Shown in pieces: positions 10,901 through 23,136 of a DNA stretch of 64,000 nucleotides; the stretch's first letter is position 1; each line of letters begins with the position of its first letter. A model generated the notes under the pieces. It saw only the letters and a list, made by a program, of their open reading frames with translations. It had not been told where the DNA came from and did no database searches. The stretch comes from Sistotremastrum niveocremeum HHB9708 (Eukaryota > Basidiomycota > Agaricomycetes > Sistotremastrales > Sistotremastraceae): contig KV419407.1 of NCBI GenBank assembly GCA_001630475.1, positions 310,001 to 374,000 of the forward strand. Reading direction: 5' to 3'. Both the position numbers and the translations under genes were made by a program.

Positions 10901-13013
10901 CCCTTCATTCGCTCGATCTCGCTTCTACCATCGAAATCATTTTTTCGAGTATATCCACCTCTCGAGATCTTCAAGTGCGTCTTCGAACTCAGTGCTCTAA
11001 ACTCCGTGCTCTGGAACAGGAGCGGGATGCTTCTCAGAACGAGCAGCTCAAAGCAGCTTCATTGCTTCGTGAAGCCCAGCACCGCCTCCAGTGCCAGGAA
11101 GCAAATATTGCTGAGATGCAGGGCCAAATCGCCCAGGCTGAGTCAACTTATTCCGCGGCTCAGCAACGGGTCCAGGATCTTACACATCAGCTTTCCAAAG
11201 TTACCGATCTTGGAACCGAGCGGACAGACAAACTACAGGAAGTTCTGCAGCGTGTCTCATCGCTTGAGCGAGACCTTGAATCGTCTCAAGCCAGCGAAGA
11301 AGCTCAACGAAACGCACTGGAAACAGCGACACAGAATATCGATCGTCTCACTGTGGCCAAGAAAGCTTCAGAGGCTGATATCTCCAGCCTGAGCCTGAAA
11401 ATCTGTGAATTGGAGGAGAAGATATCTGAACAGATTGGTCAGATGGCCCGGAAATCTGCCGAACACACGCAGGCCTCCGAAGAATTCGCCACTGTTCTCC
11501 GTGAGACCAATTCGAGGTTGGCTTCTAGCCAAGAAGACCTCCGCCGATCTCAGGAGGAACTCTCAATCACTGAGAAGCGAGTTGAAGATCTCCAGGCCGG
11601 TATGCTCAAAGTTCAAGCTCTTGCTGATCAGAAAGAATCGGAACTACAAGATATCAGAACTCTACAAGAGTCCGAGAAACTTCATCTGGAGCGGCTTCGT
11701 CAAGAAAATGCTACGTCTGTGGGTCAATTGAAAGCTTCCATGAAACAACTCCAAGCGACGCACTCTGAAGAGTTGGTTCAACTTCAAGAAGAGCTGATGA
11801 GTGCTCAGGACTTCCTTAGGGAGCAAGAAGCTGAAGCGAAGGGACTCAGACTTGACCAACAAAGGATGAAGGAATTGCGGGTCGCGCTTCAACTCGCACA
11901 AGAAGAGGGCCAGGCGTTGACGGCTAAATTGGCCGAGGTTTCTGATGCTCGACAGGAGTACCAGAAGAAATTGGCCCATAGGTATAACGATCTCTCAGCT
12001 TGTGAATCCTTGACTTATATTTCCCAATAGTGAAAAACAGGCGTCGGACACCTCAAGCAAACTTATAGCATTGGAGGCTGAGTCCAGTTTGCGGTTGCGA
12101 CGATATGAGCAACAGGAGCAGATGCTTCATGAGCTCAAGGGAGAGAACGCTCTGCTCACGGAGCGTTTGACAGCAATTAACAAAGAAACGGAGGAGCTGA
12201 CCGATGCTAATCTATCGTAAGTCTGCTTTCATGCTTGTTAGAGACAACAGCTGACGGATTCCCAGGCTTCTGAAGTCAACGAAGAAACAAGCAGCGAAGA
12301 TTGCAGATTTGACTCGGAAACTCGCTAAGCTACAAGGAGGGAAGCGATCAGATGTCGAGCCCATCGCTCCGACAGCTGCATTCAGTGTCGCGCCAGAATC
12401 TACGGCGACGCCGCCTTTACCGTCGCGATCGTCGACTCTGAATAGTACTACAAGGGCTGTTGTAGGCCAACGTCTCTCGCGGCCTGGCACTCCCGAACAA
12501 GGGTCGAGCCGTATCCCTGCCCCTCGCACGCCAGATCTACCGTCACGCACTTCTATTTTCAAACCGAAAACACCCGAAGTACCTCCCATTCGAAGTGTTT
12601 TCAAGTTGAAATCGCCCGCGAAAATCGAGGAGCCTGTCTTCGTCCCTCAACCGCGAGCTGATCCCGTCGAACCTGTCTCTGCTCCTTCTCCAGGCAGCTT
12701 GAAACGTCCGAGGCCGGACGATTTCGAAGTCACAGGAAGGATGCCACCACAGCCGGTTCTGTCGACGAGTCCACATAGGCCGCTGGCTCGTCGAGTCTTG
12801 CAAGGAGTGCGAGGCTTCACACCCACACGGGCTAGCCGGACGGGGGTGTCAGCTACCGCAGGGGAGAAGGTCGCCTCTCCGTTTGCGTTCAGCAACCTTG
12901 CTAACAGTCCTCGAGCCATCACGACCCCTGCACCTAGCAAGAAAGGAAGCAGCTGGTTGGGCAAGATGAGAGGACCAGAGTCCAAGGTTGCTCAGGAGAA
13001 CTTGGAACCCTGA
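7953..13013 (+). CDS. Giant coiled-coil protein with basic Pro/Ser tail
   Basis: Large protein of roughly 1,500 residues, not assignable to a named family. ATG at 7953 starts MSWGLGDDRGEAQLSEIRKQ. From there to about 12,330 nearly every exon is heptad-rich (E/Q/L/K/R), including an uninterrupted 780-codon exon from about 9,700 to 12,000, so most of the protein should be a long rod. A Ser/Pro hinge lies near 8,630-8,700. The last about 230 residues are different: Pro/Ser/Arg-rich with repeated TPE/SPR motifs (RIPAPRTPDLPSR, LARRVLQGVRGFTPTR), which look like kinase sites or a microtubule/DNA-binding tail. Plausible roles are a cytoskeletal, spindle-pole or Golgi tether; none is shown. Small introns lie near 8040-8080, 8950-9000 and 9650-9700. 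Confidence 0.82.
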
Positions 13014-13144
13014 GGCGTTGTAAAAGAGACCATTTGTGAGACATCATCCATTTTGTTTATACCGCATTGTATTATTCATCACCTATCGTCTCGTTTTGTA
13101 TTTTTCCTCTCTACTTGCCTATTGTAATCCTACACGTCTCGTTC

Positions 13145-14052
13145 TCAACTGTCCGTCGTGCTCGTGCTTCCGATTCCCATGTCTGCCACGAATGAATGTC
13201 GACCAAGTGCCTTCATGTATTGAACCGCTTCTGCGATCTTTTCCATTTCCAGCCACTCACGACGGCTCTGTAGGTGATCCGAAGGCGGGAGCGCTTCCAT
13301 GAAACGATTGTGCAAAGCCAACCACTGCATAGACTTTACGTTGGCCACAAATTCTTCGACGTCATCTTGAAGACCTTCACAATAAATCAGTCCTGGATAG
13401 CCGACTTTGGCGAACCCCGTGAGATGCAATGAAGATGACCATTGCTGCAACGAACGCCGTTTTTTGGTCGATATGAGATGATGAGAGGTGAATAGAGCAT
13501 GAAACGCGACTGGAGCGTGCGGTGGTTGTGATCGGGGGTGCTCCACAGATGAGATATGATCCCGTCGAGCCCGATCTAATTGCTGACGAGCGAGCGGGAG
13601 TAGATGAGCACTGAGAACCTGATACACTATCATCCTGAAAACAATGAGCAATCCAAAAACATTGTGTGGGCAAGATCTTACTCTTCGCCAGCCTCTTTCA
13701 GTTGCGTAATCTGCTGTTCAGCCATCGCCTTGGCCTCGTTGTGGATTTCCCGAGAGATGGCTGCTCCTCGAATCATGACAATAGGCAGCTCGTCATGTGG
13801 ATATGATCGCGAAAGTTCGATCTCAACATGCATGGGCGCATCCTGGATGCCGACGGCGATGCGAAGAGGCCAAAGCGACTGTGGTAGTTCATCAACAGCG
13901 ACGTCTTCGCCGACGTCAAGACGGTCAAAGATGTCGTTCCATAGTTCTGAATCAGCTGAAAACGAGAGAGTTTCGTCAGGAAGGAGAGAGCATCGCAGGA
14001 CGTGAATTTCCTGGATTTGGACGAAAATGTTCGAACTCGGAGTTTGAAGCAT
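13145..14052 (-). CDS. RWD-domain protein of the RWDD2 type (DUF1115)
   Basis: Two exons. Exon 1 encodes an RWD domain: an alpha-beta fold with the YPHDELPIVMIRG segment near the usual YPxxxP motif and the following long helix (SREIHNEAKAMAEQQITQL). A GTAAGA..TTCAG intron (about 13,632-13,680) joins ..KEAGEE to MIVYQVLSAHL. Exon 2 carries the C-terminal DUF1115-like part, including LTGFAKVGYPGLIYCEG, DDVEEFVANVKSMQW and the end of the domain. RWD-DUF1115 proteins are conserved in eukaryotes but poorly understood. The start is the ATG at 14052 (MLQTPSSNIF); upstream in-frame codons lack an ATG. It is head-to-head with the NTF2-like gene, only 54 bases apart. Confidence 0.88.
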
Positions 14053-14106
14053 CGTCACTTGTGTACTCGATCTTGTCGATCTTCGCCGGTCCACGATGAC
14101 GCTATT
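14053..14106. promoter_or_regulatory. 54-base bidirectional promoter
   Basis: Only 54 bases lie between the ATG of the RWD gene (minus, 14052) and that of the NTF2-like gene (plus, 14107). The two transcripts probably start within, or overlap across, this stretch. No TATA box is visible. Confidence 0.5.
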
Positions 14107-14916
14107 ATGTCTCTCAGAAACTTATATGCCCTTGCCCTCCCTCGACGGTCCTTTCTTTCGTACCGCACTCACCTCAAAACAATGTCCAACGCTGCAAACC
14201 TTTCTCAAGAACAAAGTCAAAGTCTGAGGGAGAGGACGGGTGGCTTCAGCGACAATGAAGAGAAGATCATTCAGAGCTTGAAGCAGGTGCGTGGCTGACC
14301 CTCTCTGTTCTTATTTGGCGCTGGAATGGCTTGCTTTTTCTAGCTTTACTCCTGCAAACCTGTATCTGTATGTGGCTTGCTTGTCCCAGACATCCGCGTT
14401 CTAACCAGACTGCAGACGACATATGACGTCTATGACGAAAAGGCCACCTTCCGAGACCCCATAGGCATCGCTGAAGGACGTGCCTCTATCAAATCTCAAT
14501 TCGATGCGTTGGCTAGTGTATGTATATGCGCTTTTCGAACCTTGAATATCCTAACTCTTGACATCCCAGATGTGCGCCAAGGGCGACCTTCCCAAATTCC
14601 GAGTATTGGAGAACCCCAGTACTGTTCCTAAATCGACTCTGCTTGTCGATCAAGATGTTGGGTATCATTTCAAGGAAGATGGACCTGCATCAATCGTGCG
14701 GATTCCTTTTTTTGTTCTAGGACCCACGTCGCTGACGATCTTTTCTATTTCTAGACCGTCAACTCACTCGTAACCGTCGAGACGAACGAAGCAGGCAAAA
14801 TCACGAAACATGTCGAGGAGTGGGACCACAAGGCTGATAGTACTGGTGCCTTCAGCGAGGCAAGGAGGAAAATAACTGCCAAGCTCGTCGAAATGGTCAA
14901 GCCACGTGAAACATAA
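14107..14916 (+). CDS. NTF2-like/SnoaL-like fold protein, possibly mitochondrial
   Basis: Small multi-exon gene. Exon 1 encodes a basic, Arg/Ser/Leu-rich N-terminus (LRNLYALALPRRSFLSYR) that could be a mitochondrial presequence, with a second ATG 25 codons on (MSNAANLSQ). After short introns the core reads TYDVYDEKATFRDPIGIAEG, then SIKSQFDALASMCAKG, TVPKSTLLVDQDVGYHFKED and VTVETNEAGKITKHVEEWDH. A D-P-x-G-x-A-x-G-R loop after a Tyr-rich helix followed by a paired beta-sheet is typical of the cone-shaped NTF2/SnoaL fold. No catalytic residue can be named. TAA at 14914-14916. Confidence 0.78.
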
Positions 14917-15037
14917 GTGGTAATACAAGTATTATGAAATTAATGCCAATGCTGGCTATGTAGTAATGTCTAAGAAGTCGATCGTCTATGTAATACAAAG
15001 AATGGATACAATCTTTCGCATGCAATTGCTCTCGGTA

Positions 15038-16008
15038 TCAATGGATTCTGCCTCGCTGACTGGCAGCTTCCTTATGCGAGATGGGGCGATTTGGGCGCAT
15101 GATGGCTGGGCTGTCGAAGAGAGCGTTGTCGTATGACGCCATATCGAACATATTCATGTCCACATCAAATGGCGCCGTTTGCGTATTTTTCATCATTGCC
15201 CAAAGAAGCTGTTCCATCCCTTGGTCGGCCAATGGAAGGCCAGACATGTCAAGGGATGAAGACATGACTGGGAAGGGAAACTGCGTAGACAGCCCTTTGG
15301 CGATCTGAGATGGGTGGTCCATCATGGTCTCCAGAGGAGTAGTGCAACCCGAACTCGGGAGTGGCGTCGTCGCCGAAGACGGTGGTGAAGACGGGCTGGA
15401 GCGATAGGAAGGTAAAGTCAGAGTAATCCGGTTGGAAGAGTCGCTCTCCGAATCGGAGACAAGGTCGTCTTTGTCAAGGAATGATAAGGAGAGGTCGGTG
15501 GGGAGACCCGATGAAGCCCATCTGGGATGAGGTTTCTTTTGGAGTTCGCGGATGACGCGTTCGAGTTCGGCGATTCTGCGTCGTAGTCTCTGGTTTTCTT
15601 CCTGTGCGTCTGATCTATAGTGCATGTTAGAGAGTGTGAATATAAAGGCTAGCACGCCTCGCTTACGAAGTGGGAGAAGAGTCGTCGACTTCAAATGCAC
15701 ATAGACCCGACTACAAATTCGAGAAAAATCAGAAAAAAATCAGCAGGATGTACAAAAGACATACAATCCCGAGTTGGACACATCTGCGACAAGCCGGTCG
15801 CTGTCTGTCGCACTACAATATATCTTAGTACTATATTCCATATTCAAACATCGCGTCAACTTACCATGCGTTTGGACATGCGACAGTTGATACAAGACTT
15901 GGATGTTCTATTTCGCTTGCGCTTCCGGTGGTCGAGATGGCTCTGATCGCCGGGTGAGCGGGCCAGGGCTTGGTCGGAAGCAGAAGCAGGGTCTGTTGGG
16001 AAAGGCAT
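15038..16008 (-). CDS. Zn2Cys6 transcription factor
   Basis: Fungal-specific Gal4-type regulator. Spliced exons give a basic stretch (HRKRKRNR) and the zinc cluster C-I-N-C-R-M-S-K-R-M-C / D-R-Q-R-P-A-C-R-R-C / V-Q-L-G-I-S-G-L-C: six cysteines spaced C-x2-C-x6-C-x6-C-x2-C-x8-C. Introns interrupt the cluster twice (GTAAGT..TGTAG and GTATGT..TTGTAG). A third intron precedes a leucine-zipper-like coiled coil (ENQRLRRRIAELERVIREL) that should mediate dimerisation. The rest is Ser/Pro-rich and acidic, likely an activation region. The protein is short (about 270-280 residues) and lacks the long fungal middle-homology region. The start ATG at 16008 (MPFPTDPASAS) is the first in frame; an overlapping out-of-frame ATG lies upstream at 16094. 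Confidence 0.85.
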
Positions 16009-16484
16009 TGACGAGTGCAGGGCGGAGAGTTGAGAGCCTCAGGAGCAGAAGACGAGTAGATATAGTGAGCATGGTGAGAAGAGACGTCAGACATTAGAGA
16101 GGCGAGTGTGGACAGAAGCGCAGGTCATGGCTGGAGGAGCAGCGAACCAGTGCCAAGGCTCGCTCGCTCTGGGGATGGAACACACTATGCGCAGTTGCTG
16201 GGTAAACGAGAGTGGCTATCAGACTAATATTCGCTCAGACGTTGCTACAGGCTCCGTGGCTATCAGGGACTTTCACTCGCAGTCACCGGAAATCGCTCAT
16301 CAGCTCCGAGTTGACAGAGACGACGTGGGCGGTGAGAACACTCGACCGAGTCCCCGCTTCCCTTCTGCAATGGGCGAGACAGCCCGAACCCAAGGGTTTG
16401 TCACCCATTGCCATCGCTCGCCTCGTTCTCACAAGTCATATCCGCTGTACGGGACTGCTATCACTGCTCTATTAAACTTTGGTG
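16009..16484. other. Intergenic region upstream of the zinc-cluster gene
   Basis: Gap of 476 bases between the stop of the BCS1-like gene and the start of the Zn2Cys6 gene, both on the minus strand. It should hold the regulator's promoter and 5' leader. The leader contains an upstream ATG at 16094 on the minus strand whose 77-codon frame overlaps the main start. Plus-strand frames here look random. Confidence 0.4.
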
Positions 16485-18138
16485 CTACAGGGCGCGGAAG
16501 AGAGTCGAGCACGTCGCCAGTGCCTTCGCAGGCTCGTTCCGGATGAAGTGGCCCTGAAGACTTGCCATACTCAGCCTCCGGTTCTTCTTCATTTCCCCCG
16601 CGACGATCAACTCTAGCTCCCGTGAAGCCCCCGAAATATCAGGGTTTATTCTTGTCTCTTCGCTGTAAAACCGCTCATACAGCTCGCGAGCTTGGCGTGG
16701 ACTTGCGTCGTCGAATAACTCCAGCACATCCACGCGCCCTGGTCGTACAAGCGCCGCATCTAATCTCTCAAGATGGTTCGTCGTGAGGAACACGATCCGT
16801 TGCTCCCCTGATGCAACGCCATCTAATGCATTCAAGAACCCAGAAAAGGTAACTGATGACTGATATCTGTGTGAATCGTCAGCCCATCATCCATCCCCAT
16901 CTTCCGGAAACAGAGCCCGCTTACCCATCCTCAGTCGTCTGGACTCGTTTGTTAAACGCTGCGTCAACGTCTTCCATCAAGATAAAGCTTCTATCTGGTG
17001 CATTCGACAGCAGATGGTTCAGTTTATCATCGGTAAGGCCGCGCTCCGACAAATTCAGAAGGCAAATGTCATACGATAGAGAACCTGCCAAGGCCTGGAT
17101 ATATGACGACTTTCCAGACCCTGGCGGTCCGTGAAGCAAATATCCACGACGATAAGGCACTCCTAGATGCCAAAATTTCTCAGTCGGACGGGATCGGGAC
17201 ACCTAATGAAAAGTGACTGACCACGATCTGTATACCATTCTCGTCGACTGAGAAAGGAACGGATATCCTTCTCGATTCGCTCGCTCTGGCCCTCCTGCAG
17301 AACGACACTGTGAAGAGGTCGTTTTCGGCGCGGTTTCCCGAACGGCCGCCATTCGGTACCCCACGCAGTATGAATGACGAGTTTGCCTTCTTGTTCTTTC
17401 ATCGCCAGATCTCTGGCCTCCTGTAACAAAGAATTCAAAAGCTCCCTGTCCTTGGACAGCGTCGTAATGTTGATGGTCTCCCACGGGGACTGAGTGACCA
17501 GCTGCATTGATTTTGTCTCGCGTTCGCGTTGCATCTATGGCAAGATCTATTTCTGAATGCATTTTCCTGAGAAAGGAGCCATAAGGACGAGATACCTGCA
17601 TCCATGCGCCTCGGTATTTGAAGTAGTGAACACCAGTTCCCGCGACCAGATTAAATAGAGCCGTGGACGACCCATTGGCTTGCTGCTCGACTCGCGTTTC
17701 GACGCTCAGTTGGTGGCTTCGGGACCAGCGACTTCTTGACTTGGAAGCATTATATGCCATCCACGAGAGAACCCATTCATAAGAGCGATCTCTGTTTGGA
17801 ATCTCGAGAGAGACCAACATCCGTCGGCGGAGGACGGTGTTGGCAACAGTCAACCCCTGCTTCAAGGCCGACAGAGCGACTCCCACACCCTGAACGATGC
17901 ACAGCTTAACAATGAATTGCAATTTGTATGTGGCAGACGAACCATTAAACCAAAACCAGCTGTAAAATATGGGCTGAATGTGCCGGTCAGAACATGGAGC
18001 ACAATTGCAGCCGTGAAGAAGACTATACTTGTCACCGAATTTCGTAGATGCCGGTGGGGTCGTCGCATCCATGGGTACATGCCCCTGTACCACATCATTG
18101 GGAATTGAGACTGGCGTCGAAGATGACGGACCAGCCAT
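16485..18138 (-). CDS. BCS1: BCS1-like mitochondrial AAA ATPase
   Basis: AAA protein of the BCS1 family, inner-membrane chaperones that insert the Rieske protein into complex III; basidiomycetes carry several paralogues, so the exact role is open. The N-terminus (ATG 18138) leads to a transmembrane segment and the family block [11 protein letters not shown], joined by an intron to [12 protein letters not shown], then [20 protein letters not shown]. The BCS1-specific domain ([20 protein letters not shown]) precedes the AAA module: Walker [10 protein letters not shown], Walker [12 protein letters not shown], sensor [19 protein letters not shown]. All ATPase motifs look intact. The C-terminus ([13 protein letters not shown]) is as usual. 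It is divergent from the RhoGEF-FYVE gene, 161 bases away. Confidence 0.92.
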
Positions 18139-18299
18139 AAAGTTTTGAAGTCGAGAGAGACGGATTTAGCGGGAATATCGGCCGACTGTTCTGCGACCAA
18201 TACGAACTCAAAGAACCCAATAGGGGTTGCTGCCTCTGCGACGCTGTGGGCATATATGATGCAATAGCAGACGACGAACTTGCCGTTTCCCTTGATGCC

Positions 18300-20960
18300 A
18301 TGACCTCCGTCGACGCAAAGCAGGGCTCGTCTTCTCGTGTGAGGCCGCTGGTGCCTCACCTGCCGTTCAGAAGAATGTCCTTTCCAGCGAACACAACCGC
18401 TCAGGCTCCCCTCGTCACGAACGTTGCACCTCTCTATTCTGGTACCGAAGCTGGCGACTGCGAAGCTCCTCCTCTCACGTCCCCAGACCCTCAATCGCAC
18501 TCTTTCTCGCCACCCCAGGTTCCAACGCCATCTCCACGTATCTCACCACTGGCAAAGGCAGGCAATCACAGACGTCGATCAGTCGTCCCTTCCCAGGCTC
18601 TCTCGGACGCAGTGTCGCGAAGTAAGCGCAGGAAAGTCTGCCAAGAATTTCTCGAAACAGAGCGATCGTACCTCCGTGGCCTCGATTTAATTTACGACGT
18701 GAGCTCTCTTCTCCCATACAGGCAATCCAAGACAACCTACCCCGCTCCAGCATTTTCTTATTCCGCTAGTCCTTTCCCTTAACACTGCGAGTCCAATTCT
18801 GTCGCGCACAGAGCTCACTTCGGTCTTCTCGAACTTTGTAGACATTTGGAATCTGCATCGTTCCTTTTGCTCGTCTCTGGCATCAGTTGTAGCTCCACCA
18901 GAGCATCAACCCTCAGACACCTATGACCCAGCTCCTCTGTCACCGATCTTCACTTCTCATTTTCCGTACCTGTCACTTTATACCCCCTTCGTGACGTCAT
19001 TCCCAGATGCACTGGCCTCTCTTTCGGCCCTGATGTCCTCCAATAACGCCTTTTCGTATTTTATCCGCAAGCAGGAAGAAGACCAAATCTGCGGAAAGCT
19101 GGGACTGCGATCTTGGCTGCTCACGATTGTCCAACGATGTCCCCGGTATTCACTTCTCATCAATGTCAGCTCAACTCAAGGTCACAAGGTTTTTTTGGCT
19201 CACATATCCACAGGATCTCCTCCACTGCACACCGGAAGCAGATCCAGAACACGCCGAATTAATTTCCGTGCACAATCTAGTATTGAAGAGTGAGCGGGCA
19301 AGCTCATTCAGCATTGTATCCCTTTTTACCGTCTTCGTTGCTTAGTCTTGCAATCTATGAATTCGTCATTACTACGCCACGAAGAAACTCTGAACCTTCT
19401 TGCCCTTCAAAGATCGACATCCGACCTTCCAATCAAATTGGTGTCTCCGGGTAGAACTTTCTTGAAGCAAGGGTCGTTACTAAAGGTGGCGTTCTTCTAC
19501 AAGACTCGCTTCGTTTTTCGGTTACTTACTAACCCCAGGCTGATCGAGAATACAAGTTTCACGACTTCCTCCTCTTTTCCGACTGCCTCATATGGCTTGC
19601 ACACGTCGAAGGTGTTCTACATTACTATGCGGAGGTCATAGCTGGAGACAATAGACTCTCGACAATGCTTGCATCACAGGACCGGTCTGGAGAATCTCTG
19701 TCTCGATGCAAGAGCGAAGCTCAGCTTCCGAAATCACGGTCCAGCATGGCAATAGATGCGACTCCCCGGCGATTCAGCCAGTCCAACCAATGGACATTCA
19801 AAGGTCACATTGACTTGGTTGACATTGAAGTTGTTGCGAATAATAGAGGAGCCTCTGAATCGCAGTGTAGTCTTGACATATTGTCCCCTCACGAAAGTTT
19901 CACCCTATTCGCCGGTGGGTTACCACGAGTCTAATTCTGACTATTTGCTCATCTGATTTTAGCGAATTCCGCCGAACGTGACGAGTGGATGTCTGCCATT
20001 CGGGAGGCAAAAGCATCATTGCTCATGAGCCTGAATGTGATGAACCCAGATTCCACCTTGACGTCGTCCACGTCCAACATACATGTGCGACGCGCCCTGA
20101 GAGCATTGCCACATCCTCCTGAAGAAACTCATGCGAAACCTAAACGTCGTGGCATGGTGGATCATTTCCTGCCCGCAATCTGGGTGCCGGACAGCAATAC
20201 TACAAACTGCCAAAGATGTGGGCGTGCGTTCGGTTGGACTCGACGAAGGCATCATTGTCGGCTTTGCGGCAGATGCGTCTGCGTGAGCTGCTCTAACCGT
20301 GTATGTGCATTGACTCAAGATTTACCATTTAGCTCAACCTGTTCACAGACTTTCTACATCGCCGACGGCACATCGAATAGCCGCAGTAAACCCGCACGAG
20401 CCTGCAATACTTGCTATGATACTGTCTTTCCCGCTACTACCGGTTCCTCGTCTGCGGAATCAGAATTAGCAATGGAATCGTTGGATACATTTTCAGGTCC
20501 ACCAGCATGGCATACACAACGCGGTGATCGAAACAGTGCCCCCTCGGTGTTGTCACTCCTGAACAGAAAAAGTTTATCCGACGAAGGTAGCCACAATCAC
20601 AGACTGAGCACTGGTTATGTGGTAGAGGACGATTCATACGATGCCGAAAATCAACGAGTTCCTGCACTAGAAGATAACATTGAGCCCGGGCCTAGTTCGG
20701 TTGTGCGGCGACGACCGGGAGGGCGGGAAACTCATGATATCAGCAAGCGATATTCAACGCCTGCTATGGCCCTGCAGACGGTGCCGGTGACAACACATGC
20801 TGAACGAAGTAAAAGTGGGAGGCGCAATCGATTGTCATTAGTTCTAACAGGACGCTCACAAGATTCTGTACACAATGGAGAAGGACCAGATGTTGGAAAA
20901 GGCATGGCCGTGAGACGATTGCAAGAGCTTCTGGCCAAACAGCCCGCTGTCCCTCGGTAG
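18300..20960 (+). CDS. RhoGEF-PH-FYVE protein (FGD-like)
   Basis: Likely guanine nucleotide exchange factor for a Rho GTPase, recruited to PI3P membranes. Order: Ser/Pro-rich N-terminus; DH domain starting at VCQEFLETERSYLRGLDLI and including LRSWLLTIVQRCPRYSLLI; a PH domain (TFLKQGSLLKADREYKFHD, FLLFSDCLIWL, later ERDEWMSAIREAK); then a FYVE zinc finger with W-x-x-D (WVPD), RRHHCR and four CxxC-type pairs ending ARACNTCYD. The FYVE finger carries an insertion of about 20 residues before its last pair. A Ser/Arg-rich tail follows. The ATG at 18300 is the first in frame. Several short introns interrupt the DH and PH parts. A RhoGAP gene lies 2.2 kb downstream. Confidence 0.88.
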
Positions 20961-21198
20961 CAGACTGCGAAGGAGTGGGTCCACACATCACAAGGTCTAC
21001 ATTGGGTTCAGAGCGTGTAGGTGATAAGTGCAGGATAAATTAGATTCTGATTGATGTAGCTTAAGGGTACAGTGCCCAAGCGTTTCATTGTGTAACAAAT
21101 GACAAGCGATTGTGTGCACCCTCTGGAAGGATCCCTCTATTAGCCAGTGCCAAAGGGAGTTGTAGGGGACGTACCTAATTATTCGTTGGCGTATGCTT

Positions 21199-21655
21199 TC
21201 AAGCATATAATTCCTCCTTGGTCTGGACACCTATCGGAAGCAGAGGATGAGACGGCAGTCACAAAGTCTGGCTGGAACTGACCTAATTCGTCCTTGACGG
21301 ATTTTAATTCTCGCAGATACGCATCGTATTGTCCCTGGTTCTCCACTTTTTCTTTAATTCCTTCAAATATCCTGACTGCGGTAGAGTAGTCGTCCACCCG
21401 TCGGGCTGCTCTCAAAGCTGCTTCAACGACTGCGGTAGAAGGAACAAGATCGTGGGCGAAACAGTTGTTCAATCCTCGTTGAAGTTCGAAGATATCCTGG
21501 ACGGATTGGAAAAAGGTGACATATCGGTCGGAGAAGGCTTCGAACGACTCCTGGCCATGACCGGACGACGAATAGCGCGATGTAATGGGTGCAGCGATCA
21601 GACGAGGAGCTGAAGCGCGGGTGCGCACTAAGCTGCTGAGGATGCGCAAGCTCAT
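21199..21655 (-). CDS. COX6: Cytochrome c oxidase subunit 6 (Va type)
   Basis: Nuclear-encoded complex IV subunit (yeast Cox6, animal COX5A). The N-terminus is a typical mitochondrial presequence (MSLRILSSLVRTRAS..), followed by the mature core FEAFSDRYVTFFQSVQDIFE, GLNNCFAHDLVPS, VEAALRAARRVDDYSTAVRI and the family end. A 51-base GTCAGT..GATAG intron joins DELG to VQTKEELYA, the usual C-terminus. The ATG at 21655 is chosen because the upstream frame has no ATG. It shares a 106-base divergent promoter with the Tra2-like gene. Confidence 0.95.
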
Positions 21656-21761
21656 TTGGGTGGATGTAGCAGCTTTGAGGACGAAGGCAAGCGTGTGGTT
21701 ATTTGTGCGGTGTTTGGCACGAAACCTTATTCGCACTTGTTCTTGTCCATCATCCGCCCCA

Positions 21762-22916
21762 ATGAACGGTGACGACGGTCAGTCATGCTCCCAGCAACGC
21801 CTGTTATCCCTTCCTTGCCAGCCATAGTCGCCTTGTCTTTTCGAATTGTCCGCCAGTAGTTCGCCTTTTCAATCTGTGTCTCACTCGTCGACTCCATCAT
21901 TTCGCTATATCACTCTTTCGGCACGGCTGACGGCCTTTTTTCGCCTTTCTGTCATTCACTACTTGCACCAAATACCGACATCTCCTGACACCTCACCAGC
22001 CTGGCAGAACACAGACGGCCCAACCTCGAGCGGCGGCCCTATCAGCATCCCCACAGGCGATGTCAATATGAACGGGAATGGTGGCTCGGCGGATGACGCT
22101 TGGGCGACCTCTGCTAGGCACACTCCTCCAGGTGGAGGGAGGGGTAGATCTCCTCCCAGGAGAAGCAGGAGCCGGAGCCCGAGGCGAAATGGTGGAGGAG
22201 GGTTCGTAGTTGTTTCAACCCGGTTTCTCCTGTCTCTCAAATCATGTCTAGTGAAAGAGAAGGCGGAGGAGGAAACAATCCCGGAAACAATCTTCATGTT
22301 TCTGGACTAAGCTCCAAAGTCGACACCAAGGACTTGGAAGCTGCTTTCTCGAAGTTGGGACGAGTAAGTTGTCACAGGAAATTTATTTACCCGAATTAAC
22401 TTAGCTTTGGTCAGGTCCAAAAAGCCTCAGTTATGTACGATCCTCACTCTCGAGAATCTCGTGGCTTCGGTTTCGTCACTATGGAGACTGCAGAAGAGGC
22501 TGAGGCCGCAATTGCTGCTCTTAATGCCACAGAATTTTTTGGTAAAACTCTCAACGTCGAAAAGGCAAGTATAACCCCCGTATGCTCTTCTGGATCTTGC
22601 TTCATCTTGAAACAGGCTCGTCGCGGCCGTGCTCGTACCCCTACTCCTGGAAGATACTACGGACCCCCCAAACGTGACAACTGTGAGTGATATGCAGTCT
22701 GCACGCAAGCATTTCATTAACCACCGAGTCACAGATGAACGTCCTTACGATCCGCGTCCCTATGATAGTCGCTACTCCCGTGGTCACGATGATGACCGTC
22801 GCGGAGGAGGCAGATACCGAGAGGAACGTGGTCCGAGAGACTATGATCGCGGCGGAAGAGACTACGACAGGGGCTACCGCGACTATGATAGACGATATGA
22901 CGACCGCAGGTATTAG
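21762..22916 (+). CDS. Tra2-like SR splicing factor
   Basis: RNA-binding splicing regulator. Exon 1 is tiny (21762-21777, MNGDD); a 222-base intron (21778-21999) then joins to AWQNTDGPTSSGG. An RS region (PPRRSRSRSPRR) leads to one RRM with RNP2 NLHVSGL and RNP1 RGFGFVTM, then the Tra2-type linker RRGRARTPTPGRYYGPP and a C-terminal Arg/Asp/Tyr-rich tail (RDYDRGYRDYDRR). One intron, 22565-22615, starts GCAAGT instead of GT; the frame across it (NVEK to ARRGR) leaves little doubt. Tra2 proteins often control their own splicing, so the long first intron could be regulatory. Confidence 0.9.
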
Positions 22917-23136
22917 CCTGTTAAAAATACTACTTATTTCGCGCAGTGTATTATTTACTTGAAACAGCAGAATGAACTGATTGGATTCTCTCCGCACCTG
23001 CCTCCGATATGTCCGTGTCTCGGGATGCGGATGAATCAAACTTGAATCGAAGTTGTGGCGGGTGTCTTGGATGTGAGCCCGGCACCGACATAAGAAGAGG
23101 AAATGGACCCGAATATGTTTCTTCCCAAAGTACACC

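Noticed and set aside
8120-13013. Possible kinesin or myosin tail
   Set aside because: The rod is long, but no motor, ATP-binding or actin-binding domain is found at either end.
16106-16546. Plus-strand frame of 146 codons
   Set aside because: Partly antisense to the BCS1 3' end, no domain, low-complexity composition.
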